Source: an uncultured Pelagibacteraceae bacterium
GTDB lineage: Bacteria; Pseudomonadota; Alphaproteobacteria; Pelagibacterales; Pelagibacteraceae
Reading direction: 5' to 3'
Assembly (NCBI GenBank): GCA_902537845.1
Contig: CACBDC010000011.1
Coordinates: 1-33,363 of the forward strand
Length of the DNA stretch: 33,363 bases
The translations under genes and the position numbers were made by a program. The notes under the pieces are model-generated. The model had not been told where the DNA came from. It made no database searches and saw only the letters and a program-made list of their open reading frames with translations. This document shows, one piece after another, positions 25,898 through 33,363 of the stretch. How positions within the stretch are numbered: position 1 is the first letter of the stretch; each line of letters opens with the position of its first letter.

Positions 25898-28800
25898 ATG
25901 GAAAAAAATTTAACAAAGAATTTTGAAAATCAAAATATTACTCAAGAAAATAATTTTAATAGCATTAAAATTACCTTAGCTAGTCCTGAAAAAATAAAAT
26001 CTTGGTCTTATGGAGAAATTAAAAAGCCTGAAACTATTAACTATAGAACGTTTAGACCTGAAAAAGATGGATTATTCTGCTCTAGAATTTTTGGGCCGGT
26101 AAAGGACTATGAATGTCTATGCGGTAAATATAAAAGAATGAAGTTTAGAGGAATTATTTGTGAAAAATGTGGAGTTGAAGTTACAAAGTCTAACGTGAGA
26201 AGAGAAAGAATGGGCCATATAGATTTAGCTTGCCCAGTAGCACACATTTGGTTTTTAAAATCTTTACCAAGTAGAATCTCTTTAGCTATAGATATGAAAC
26301 TTAAAGAAGTTGAAAAAGTTTTATATTTTGAGAGCTTTATAGTAGTTGAACCTGGTTTAACAACATTAAAAAAAGGGCAATTAATTTCCGAAGAGGCTTT
26401 ATTAAAGGCTCAGGAGGAATTTGGTGAGGATGCTTTCACTGCTGGTATTGGCGCTGAGGCAGTAAGAGAAATTTTAGTAAATTTAGATCTTAAAAAAGAA
26501 CAACAAAAATTAAGAGAATCATTAAAGGAAATCAAATCAAAAGTTACTGAGGAAAGAACGATCAAAAGATTAAAATTAATAGAATCTTTCATCAATTCTG
26601 GAAATAAACCAGAGTGGATGATTTTGACTTCTGTTCCAGTGATTCCACCGGAGTTAAGACCTTTGGTGCCATTAGATGGAGGTAGGTTTGCAACATCTGA
26701 TCTAAACGACTTATACAGGCGAGTTATTAATAGAAATAATAGATTGAAAAGGCTTTTAGACCTTAAAGCTCCAGACATAATTGTAAGAAATGAAAAAAGG
26801 ATGCTCCAAGAGTCTGTGGATGCATTATTTGACAATGGAAGAAGAGGTAGGGTAATAACTGGAACTGGTAAACGGCCACTTAAATCTCTAGCAGAAATGT
26901 TAAAAGGTAAGCAAGGTAGATTCAGACAAAATCTACTTGGAAAAAGAGTAGATTATTCAGGGAGATCGGTAATTGTAGTGGGACCAGAATTAAAATTACA
27001 TCAATGTGGTTTACCGAAAAAAATGGCTTTGGAATTATTTAAACCATTTCTTTACGCAAGATTAGATAAATTAGGTTTGGCTACTACTATTAAGCAAGCG
27101 AAAAGATTAGTTGAAAAAGAAAAAAGTGAAGTATGGGATTCCTTGGAACATATTATAAGAGAGCACCCTATATTATTAAATAGAGCACCAACACTTCACC
27201 GACTAGGTGTACAAGCATTTGAAGCGAAATTAATTGAGGGAAATGCAATTGAACTACATCCGCTAGTTTGTGCAGCTTTTAACGCAGATTTTGACGGAGA
27301 CCAAATGGCAGTGCATATACCTCTGAGTTTAGAGGCACAGTTAGAAGCAAGGGTATTAATGATGTCAACAAATAATATTCTAAGTCCATCTAATGGAAAA
27401 CCTATTATTGTGCCTAGCCAAGACATAGTATTAGGTATTTATTATCTTTCACAAGCAGAAGATGAAGAAAAAAAACCAAAAGGTATTTTTTCAAGTATAG
27501 AAGAAATTGAGCAAGCGCTTGAAAATAAATCTATTAGTTTGCATTCAAAAATAGTTTCAACATTCAAGACAGTTGATAAAGATGGAAAATTAGTAACAGA
27601 AAAATATACTAGCACTGCTGGAAGATTTTTATTAGCTAATGTTCTTCCCAAAAATTACAACATCAAATTTGCTTTAGTAAATAAGTTATTAACCAAAAAA
27701 AATGTGTCAGAAGTTATTGATACTATCTTTAGGTATTGTGGACAAAAAGAAACAGTAATTTTCTGCGATAAAATAAAAACTCTTGGGTTTAAACATGCGT
27801 TTAAAGCTGGAATTTCTTTTGGTAAAGATGATCTAATTATCCCCAAAACAAAAGAAAATTTGATTAGTAGCACTAAAAAACAAATAGAAGAATATGAAAA
27901 ACAGTATTCAGATGGTTTGATTACTAGAGGCGAAAAATACAATAAAGTTGTAGATGTATGGTCTAAATGCACTGATACAGTTGCAAACGAAATGATGAAA
28001 GAGATTTCTTCTGCAGAGAAAGTTTATGATGATGACAGAATAGAAACCAATTCAGTTTACATGATGGCCGACTCTGGCGCCAGAGGTTCTCAAGCTCAGA
28101 TGAAACAATTAGCTGGAATGAGAGGATTAATTGCTAAACCTTCAGGGGAAATTATTGAAACTCCAATAATTTCTAATTTCAAAGAAGGTTTATCAGTCTT
28201 GGAGTATTTTAATTCAACACACGGAGCTAGAAAAGGTTTAGCTGATACAGCTTTAAAAACTGCTAACTCAGGCTATTTAACAAGAAGATTATGCGATGTT
28301 GCTCAAGATGTTCAAATTACAAAAGCCGAGTGTGATCCGAAGAAAAGATCTTCTGTAACGATTTCTGAAATTATAGAAGGCGGAAATATTTTAGTAAGCT
28401 TGTCCGAAAGAGTTCTTGGAAGAGTTATCGCAGAAAATATAAAAAATCCAGTCACAGGGGAAGTGATTATAAAAAAAGATAAATTAATTGACGAGTTCGA
28501 TTGTGAAAAAATTGATGCCGCTGGGGTTAAATCTGTCAATGTTTATTCAGTTATTACTTGTGCTTCAACAAAAGGAGTGTGTCAAGTTTGTTACGGAAGA
28601 GACTTAGCAAGAGGAAAACTTGTGAGCGTAGGAGAAGCTGTAGGTATGATAGCAGCTCAGTCTATAGGTGAGCCAGGTACACAGCTTACAATGAGAACTT
28701 TCCACGTTGGTGGTACTGCCCAAATTAAAGAGGAGTCTCAAATCATTTCGCAAACAAAAGGAAAACTTAATATAATAAATAAAAATTTAATAGAAGACTC

Positions 28801-30085
28801 AAAGAAAAATACAATCGTTATGGGTAGAAATACTCAATTAAGTATAGAAGATGAAAATGGCAGGCAGTTAGCAATTTACAAAGTCAATTATGGATCAAAG
28901 CTTTTCTTTAAAGACGGTGACACAGTTGAAAAAGGAAAAAAAATTGCTGAGTGGGATCCATACACATTACCAGTAATCGCAGAAACAAGTGGAATTGTGA
29001 ATTATATGGATCTGATGGAAGGTAGCTCTTTGACTGAAACTCTTGATGACGCAACTGGTTTATCCTCGAAGTCAGTGACTGATTGGAAATCATCCTCTAA
29101 AAATTCTGAATTAAAACCCAGAATTACTTTAAGGAATGAAAAAGGTGAAATAATAAAGAAAGCAGATGGGAATGAAGCTAGATATTACTTAGTGCCTGAT
29201 ACAATTTTATCGGTTAAAGACGGCCAAAAAATATCAGCTGGGGATGTTTTAGCAAGATTACCTAAAGAAACTTCCAAAACAAAAGATATCACTGGTGGTT
29301 TACCAAGAGTAGCTGAATTATTTGAAGCGAGAAGACCTAAAGATAGTGCAATCATAGCAGAAAATGATGGAGTTATTGAGTTTGGAAAAGAAGTTAGAGG
29401 TAAGCAAAAAATTTCAATTGTTTCTTCTAATGGAGATTCATCAAACTATTTAATTCCAAAAGGAAAACATGTAAATTTTAACCAAGGAGAAAAAATTAAA
29501 AAAGGAGAATATCTTTTAGATGGAAGTCCCGCTCCACATGATATTTTAAGGATTTTAGGTGTAGAAAAACTTACAGAGTATTTTGTTTCCGAAGTCCAAG
29601 AAGTTTATCGACTTCAAGGTGTTGTCATTAACGACAAACATATAGAGACAATTGTCAGACAAATGTTAAAAAGAGTAGAGGTAAAAGATCCAGGTGACTC
29701 AGAATTATTAGCAGGAGAAGTAATAGATTTATTAGATATTAATGTAATTAATGATAAATTAAGAGGAGAAAAGAAAAAACCCGCTGCTTTTGAAAGAGTC
29801 TTATTAGGAATAACTAAAGCTTCATTGCAAACGAATTCATTTATATCTGCCGCATCTTTTCAAGAAACAACTAGAGTTTTGACCGATGCATCTGTTAAAG
29901 GAAAAACTGACTCTTTAGAGGGACTAAAAGAGAATGTTATTGTAGGAAGGCTGGTTCCAGCTGGAACTGGTTTGACAAAAATCGAGTGGGATAAACAAGC
30001 TCGAGAACAAGATAAAGCTAGATTAGAGGAACTTAAAAAACAGGAGCTAGAATCCGCTCCAGAAGCGCCAGAACAGACAGCCTAA
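25898..30085 (+). CDS. rpoC: DNA-directed RNA polymerase subunit beta'
   Basis: Catalytic beta' subunit, 1395 residues. The N-terminal zinc-binding cysteines are C73, C75, C88 and C91; the Mg-chelating NADFDGD is at 462-468 (Asp464, 466, 468); the trigger-loop region has MAARGSQ-like [20 protein letters not shown], and [20 protein letters not shown] follows. The N-terminus carries about 20 extra Asn/Gln-rich residues before the conserved [12 protein letters not shown] block. Two-base gap from rpoB. Confidence 0.99.
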   Translation: MEKNLTKNFENQNITQENNFNSIKITLASPEKIKSWSYGEIKKPETINYRTFRPEKDGLFCSRIFGPVKDYECLCGKYKRMKFRGIICEKCGVEVTKSNVRRERMGHIDLACPVAHIWFLKSLPSRISLAIDMKLKEVEKVLYFESFIVVEPGLTTLKKGQLISEEALLKAQEEFGEDAFTAGIGAEAVREILVNLDLKKEQQKLRESLKEIKSKVTEERTIKRLKLIESFINSGNKPEWMILTSVPVIPPELRPLVPLDGGRFATSDLNDLYRRVINRNNRLKRLLDLKAPDIIVRNEKRMLQESVDALFDNGRRGRVITGTGKRPLKSLAEMLKGKQGRFRQNLLGKRVDYSGRSVIVVGPELKLHQCGLPKKMALELFKPFLYARLDKLGLATTIKQAKRLVEKEKSEVWDSLEHIIREHPILLNRAPTLHRLGVQAFEAKLIEGNAIELHPLVCAAFNADFDGDQMAVHIPLSLEAQLEARVLMMSTNNILSPSNGKPIIVPSQDIVLGIYYLSQAEDEEKKPKGIFSSIEEIEQALENKSISLHSKIVSTFKTVDKDGKLVTEKYTSTAGRFLLANVLPKNYNIKFALVNKLLTKKNVSEVIDTIFRYCGQKETVIFCDKIKTLGFKHAFKAGISFGKDDLIIPKTKENLISSTKKQIEEYEKQYSDGLITRGEKYNKVVDVWSKCTDTVANEMMKEISSAEKVYDDDRIETNSVYMMADSGARGSQAQMKQLAGMRGLIAKPSGEIIETPIISNFKEGLSVLEYFNSTHGARKGLADTALKTANSGYLTRRLCDVAQDVQITKAECDPKKRSSVTISEIIEGGNILVSLSERVLGRVIAENIKNPVTGEVIIKKDKLIDEFDCEKIDAAGVKSVNVYSVITCASTKGVCQVCYGRDLARGKLVSVGEAVGMIAAQSIGEPGTQLTMRTFHVGGTAQIKEESQIISQTKGKLNIINKNLIEDSKKNTIVMGRNTQLSIEDENGRQLAIYKVNYGSKLFFKDGDTVEKGKKIAEWDPYTLPVIAETSGIVNYMDLMEGSSLTETLDDATGLSSKSVTDWKSSSKNSELKPRITLRNEKGEIIKKADGNEARYYLVPDTILSVKDGQKISAGDVLARLPKETSKTKDITGGLPRVAELFEARRPKDSAIIAENDGVIEFGKEVRGKQKISIVSSNGDSSNYLIPKGKHVNFNQGEKIKKGEYLLDGSPAPHDILRILGVEKLTEYFVSEVQEVYRLQGVVINDKHIETIVRQMLKRVEVKDPGDSELLAGEVIDLLDINVINDKLRGEKKKPAAFERVLLGITKASLQTNSFISAASFQETTRVLTDASVKGKTDSLEGLKENVIVGRLVPAGTGLTKIEWDKQAREQDKARLEELKKQELESAPEAPEQTA

Positions 30086-30109
30086 ATAAGATTTAAAACC
30101 GCTTAAATA

Positions 30110-30137
30110 TTGACTTTTACAAATTCAATGCTAGTTT
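30110..30137 (+). promoter_or_regulatory. Weak promoter candidate upstream of rpsL
   Basis: TTGACT (30110-30115, five of six to the -35 consensus), a 16-base spacer, then TAGTTT (30132-30137), only three of six to the -10. It lies in the 151-base gap between rpoC and rpsL. The -35 is good but the -10 is poor, so a separate str promoter is possible, not shown. Confidence 0.3.
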
Positions 30138-30152
30138 ACGGCACATTTTGAA

Positions 30153-30191
30153 TGTTAGAAGTAAGGTAGATTAGAACCTTAAACACTAACA
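30153..30191 (+). promoter_or_regulatory. Structured leader hairpin before rpsL
   Basis: Nested inverted repeat: outer TGTTAG (30153-30158) with CTAACA (30186-30191), inner TAAGGT (30162-30167) with ACCTTA (30176-30181), and a small internal loop between them. The terminal loop has eight bases. No T-run follows, so it is not a standard terminator. A ribosomal-protein-binding leader or processing signal for rpsL-rpsG-fusA is inferred from its position 45 bases before the rpsL ATG. Confidence 0.45.
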
Positions 30192-30236
30192 AATACATCC
30201 AAAGGGTTTTCCTTATTTCAACTTCAAAATATTATT

Positions 30237-30608
30237 ATGCCGACAATAAATCAGTTGATTAAAAAGAGTAGAGTTAAGCCTATTGCTAGAAATAAAGTAC
30301 CAGCATTAGAAAGGCAGCCTTTAAAAAGAGGTGTTTGTGTAAAAGTTTATACTACTACTCCAAAAAAACCGAATTCAGCATTAAGAAAAGTTGCAAGAGT
30401 AAGATTATCAAATGGATTTGAAGTAACAGCTTATATTCCTGGAGAAGGTCACAATTTACAAGAACACTCTGTAGTTTTATTACGTGGTGGGCGAGTGAAA
30501 GATTTACCAGGAGTTCGCTACCATATATTAAGAGGTAACCTAGATACACAAGGTGTAGCAAATCGTAAGCAACGAAGGTCCTTATACGGAGCAAAAAAAC
30601 CTAAATAA
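30237..30608 (+). CDS. rpsL: Small ribosomal subunit protein uS12
   Basis: S12 of the decoding centre. Seen: [19 protein letters not shown] (40-58) and [13 protein letters not shown] (84-96). Lysines at 43 and 88, where streptomycin-resistance substitutions occur in other bacteria, have the ordinary wild-type identity. Length 123 is normal. First gene after the 151-base rpoC-rpsL gap. Confidence 0.98.
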   Translation: MPTINQLIKKSRVKPIARNKVPALERQPLKRGVCVKVYTTTPKKPNSALRKVARVRLSNGFEVTAYIPGEGHNLQEHSVVLLRGGRVKDLPGVRYHILRGNLDTQGVANRKQRRSLYGAKKPK

Positions 30609-30611
30609 TTT

Positions 30612-31082
30612 ATGTCTAGAAAACGAAAAGCACCAGTAAGAAAGGTTTATCCAGATCCGAAGTTTCATTCTGAAGTCGTATCTAAATTCATAAATTCAAT
30701 TATGTACGATGGAAAAAGATCAACAGCAGAAAAAATTCTTTATGATGCATTAGAAAAGATAAAATCAAAAAATAAAGAGGATCCATTAAAAATTTTTAAT
30801 ACAGCAATTAGCAATGTTAAACCTAATCTCGAATGCCGATCTAGAAGAGTTGGTGGTGCGACGTACCAAGTTCCTGTTGAAGTAAAAGCAAAAAGAGCAC
30901 AAGCTTTAGCTTTAAGATGGATTATGGATGCTACTAGAAAAAGAAAAAATAAAACAATGGCTGAAAAATTATACGCAGAAATCTTGGATGCGTCCCAAAA
31001 TAAAGGTTCAGCAATAAAAAAAAGGGAAGATACTCATAAAATGGCAGAGTCTAACAAAGCTTTTGCTCATTTTAGGTGGTAA
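30612..31082 (+). CDS. rpsG: Small ribosomal subunit protein uS7
   Basis: S7 nucleates assembly of the 30S head. Conserved N-terminus [18 protein letters not shown] and the core with [17 protein letters not shown] (92-108) and [10 protein letters not shown]. Length 156 is typical. Three bases after rpsL and six before fusA. Confidence 0.98.
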   Translation: MSRKRKAPVRKVYPDPKFHSEVVSKFINSIMYDGKRSTAEKILYDALEKIKSKNKEDPLKIFNTAISNVKPNLECRSRRVGGATYQVPVEVKAKRAQALALRWIMDATRKRKNKTMAEKLYAEILDASQNKGSAIKKREDTHKMAESNKAFAHFRW

Positions 31083-31088
31083 TAATTT

Positions 31089-33161
31089 ATGGCTAAATAC
31101 ACTTTAGATAAATATAGAAATATTGGTATCATGGCTCACATAGATGCGGGTAAAACAACAACAACAGAAAGAGTTTTATATTATACAGGTAAAAGTCACA
31201 AAATCGGAGAAGTGCATGATGGCGCAGCTACAATGGATTGGATGGAACAGGAACAAGAGAGAGGTATTACAATTACATCCGCAGCCACAACTTGTTTTTG
31301 GAGAGATCACAGAATTAATATCATAGATACGCCAGGTCACGTTGATTTCACAATTGAGGTTGAAAGATCATTAAAAGTTTTAGATGGAGCAGTGGCAGTT
31401 TTTGATGGTGTAGCTGGAGTTGAACCACAGTCAGAAACTGTTTGGAGGCAAGCAGATAAATATAAAGTTCCAAGAATTTGTTTTGTGAATAAGTTAGATA
31501 GAACTGGAGCAGATTTTTATAGATGTGTTGAAATGATTAAGGAGCGTTTAGGATGCAAACCACTTCCTTTACAACTACCAATAGGGTCAGAGGCTGACTT
31601 AAAAGGTGTAGTTGATTTAGTTAAAATGAAGGGTGTAGTTTGGCAAAATGAGGATTTAGGTGCTAAATTTGATTACGTCGACATTCCAGATGATTTGAAA
31701 GATAAAGCTAAAGAATATAGACAAAACTTGGTTGAAACAGCTGTTGAAGAAGACGAAAAATTAATGGAGGCCTATTTAGACGGGAAGGAGCCTTCTGATG
31801 AAGATTTAATTAAGTGTATCAGAAAAGGAACTCTAAGCTTTAATTTTGTCCCAATTTTAACTGGATCTGCTTTTAAAAACAAAGGTGTTCAACCCTTATT
31901 AGATGCTGTTATTGATTACTTGCCAAGCCCAAAGGATATTGGCTCAATTGAGGCTACAAAATTAAATTCAGAGGAAAAATTAAAAATGAAATTTGAAGAT
32001 AACGAACCATTTTCTGCTTTAGCATTTAAAGTTGCTAATGATCCATTTGTTGGTTCATTAACATTCATTCGTATTTATTCTGGAAAGTTACAAGCTGGTA
32101 CTGCTGTTTATAATTCATCCACCGAGAAAACAGAGAGGGTAGGAAGAATGTTGCTTATGCATGCAAATTCTAGAGAAGATATTAAAGAAGCTAACACAGG
32201 TGATATCGTTGCACTTGCGGGATTAAAAAATACAATAACTGGGCATACACTTTGTGATGAAAATAAACCAATATTACTTGAACCAATGGAATTTCCTGAC
32301 CCTGTAATAGAAATTGCTGTTGAGCCAAAAACAAAAGGTGACCAAGAAAAAATGGGAGAAGCCTTAAACAGATTAGCAAAAGAAGATCCATCATTTAGGG
32401 TCAGCTCTGATGAGGAGTCAGGACAAACAATTATAAAAGGTATGGGTGAGCTCCATTTAGATATTATTGTTGATAGGATGAAAAGAGAATTCAAAGTTGA
32501 AGCAAATGTAGGAGCCCCCCAAGTGGCTTATCGAGAGACTATTCTTGGTTCTTCAGAAGTTACTTACATTCATAAAAAACAAAGTGGAGGATCAGGTCAA
32601 TTTGCCAAAGTAACTTTAAGCGTCGAGCCTTTAGAGCCAGGAAAAGGAAGAGAAGTTGATAATAAAATTAAAGGTGGAGCTATTCCTAAAGAATTTATCC
32701 CTGGAGTAGAAAAAGGAGTTTTGAGTGTCGCAGAGAGTGGAATTTTAGCAGGTTTCCCCGTTATAGATTATAAAGTTACTATTATTGATGGTTTGCATCA
32801 TGATGTGGACTCTAGTGTTCTTGCATTTGAGATTGCATCAAGAATGTGTTTTAGAGAAGCATGTACTAAAGCAACTTTAAAATTATTAGAACCGATGATG
32901 AAAGTTGAAGTTGTGACACCTGAAGACTTCATGGGTGATGTTATTGGAGATTTAAACAGCAGAAGAGGGCAAGTGGCCTCAACTGAAGCAAGAGGAAACG
33001 CGACAGTAATCAACGCGACTGTGCCATTAGCAAATATGTTTGGTTATATTAATAACCTACGTTCTTCTACACAAGGAAGAGCACAATATACGATGCAATT
33101 TAGTCATTATGATAAAGTTCCTCAAAACGTACAGGATGAAGTTACAAAAAAATTAGCTTAA
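31089..33161 (+). CDS. fusA: Elongation factor G
   Basis: Translocation GTPase. G motifs: [10 protein letters not shown] (16-25), [18 protein letters not shown] and NKLD. Domains II-V follow with GMGELHLDI and [15 protein letters not shown]. Length 690 is normal. It is followed after three bases by rpsJ, not by tuf as in the classical str operon. Confidence 0.99.
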   Translation: MAKYTLDKYRNIGIMAHIDAGKTTTTERVLYYTGKSHKIGEVHDGAATMDWMEQEQERGITITSAATTCFWRDHRINIIDTPGHVDFTIEVERSLKVLDGAVAVFDGVAGVEPQSETVWRQADKYKVPRICFVNKLDRTGADFYRCVEMIKERLGCKPLPLQLPIGSEADLKGVVDLVKMKGVVWQNEDLGAKFDYVDIPDDLKDKAKEYRQNLVETAVEEDEKLMEAYLDGKEPSDEDLIKCIRKGTLSFNFVPILTGSAFKNKGVQPLLDAVIDYLPSPKDIGSIEATKLNSEEKLKMKFEDNEPFSALAFKVANDPFVGSLTFIRIYSGKLQAGTAVYNSSTEKTERVGRMLLMHANSREDIKEANTGDIVALAGLKNTITGHTLCDENKPILLEPMEFPDPVIEIAVEPKTKGDQEKMGEALNRLAKEDPSFRVSSDEESGQTIIKGMGELHLDIIVDRMKREFKVEANVGAPQVAYRETILGSSEVTYIHKKQSGGSGQFAKVTLSVEPLEPGKGREVDNKIKGGAIPKEFIPGVEKGVLSVAESGILAGFPVIDYKVTIIDGLHHDVDSSVLAFEIASRMCFREACTKATLKLLEPMMKVEVVTPEDFMGDVIGDLNSRRGQVASTEARGNATVINATVPLANMFGYINNLRSSTQGRAQYTMQFSHYDKVPQNVQDEVTKKLA

Positions 33162-33164
33162 TTT

Positions 33165-33363
33165 ATGGAAAATCAAAATATAAGAATACATTTAAAAGCT
33201 TACGATAATAAAATCCTAGATTTATCTACGGAGGAAATTGTGAACACTGCAAAAAGAACGGGAGCTCAAGTAAAGGGTCCTATTCCTTTACCTACTAGAA
33301 TTGAAAGATATACGGTTCTTAGATCCCCTCATATTGACAAAAAAAGTAGAGAACAATTTGAAT
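33165..33363 (+). CDS. rpsJ: Small ribosomal subunit protein uS10, 3' end beyond window
   Basis: The first 66 residues of S10 are visible: [15 protein letters not shown] (5-19), [13 protein letters not shown] and [18 protein letters not shown], all matching the family core. A complete protein is about 102 residues, so about a third lies outside. This is the first gene of the S10 ribosomal operon, which therefore appears fused to the str genes. S10 is also NusE, a NusG partner. Confidence 0.96.
   Translation, partial: MENQNIRIHLKAYDNKILDLSTEEIVNTAKRTGAQVKGPIPLPTRIERYTVLRSPHIDKKSREQFE

Overview
The window is a gene-dense, very A/T-rich stretch of an alphaproteobacterial chromosome, most like the marine SAR11 clade (Pelagibacterales). 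I infer this from the strong A/T bias, lysine/asparagine/isoleucine-rich proteins, intergenic gaps near zero, a purC-purS-purQ-purL-bolA-grxD order of alphaproteobacterial type, and a tuf/tRNA-Trp/secE arrangement. I recognise these by eye; no database search or composition calculation was run.

Layout. (1) 1-3502, plus strand: the 3' part of a citramalate synthase gene, a TrmJ-type RNA methyltransferase, rpsD with its own near-consensus promoter, and an accessory SAM methyltransferase that starts at a TTG directly after the rpsD stop. (2) 3504-10693, minus strand: nine almost touching genes, transcribed sfsA-map-purB-purC-purS-purQ-purL-bolA-grxD, giving five purine-synthesis steps or subunits plus peptide maturation and the Grx4/BolA iron-sulfur pair. 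(3) 10711-16450, a mixed region: a CinA/MoaB-like protein, a family 9 glycosyltransferase, tRNA-Leu(UAA) with NAD kinase, then a compact group dealing with sulfo groups: a PAPS-type sulfotransferase (minus) divergent from an APS-kinase-like gene, a membrane-anchored arylsulfotransferase-like protein and a tiny secreted/membrane protein. This is the least ordinary part of the window. (4) 16460-17332, minus: tRNA-Thr(UGU) and rlmB. (5) 17465-33363, plus: tRNA-Tyr, tRNA-Gly, tuf, tRNA-Trp, secE, nusG, rplK, rplA, rplJ, rplL, rpoB, rpoC, rpsL, rpsG, fusA and the start of rpsJ, the core transcription/translation supercluster.

How the genes work together. Region 5 encodes the ribosomal stalk, RNA polymerase beta and beta', NusG, SecE and the elongation factors, probably as one or two very long transcripts modulated by an attenuator-like hairpin before rpoB and a structured leader before rpsL. 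Unlike the classical str operon, tuf is not between fusA and rpsJ; it is at the upstream tufB-like site. Region 2 carries much of de novo IMP/AMP synthesis with a three-part PurS/PurQ/PurL synthase. Region 3 looks like accessory cell-surface or metabolite modification (glycosyl and sulfuryl transfer) set among housekeeping genes and tRNAs.

No CRISPR array, insertion sequence, integrase, rRNA gene or replication origin was seen. No stretch above 300 bases lacks a gene; the longest gene-free stretches are 30086-30236 and 17333-17464.
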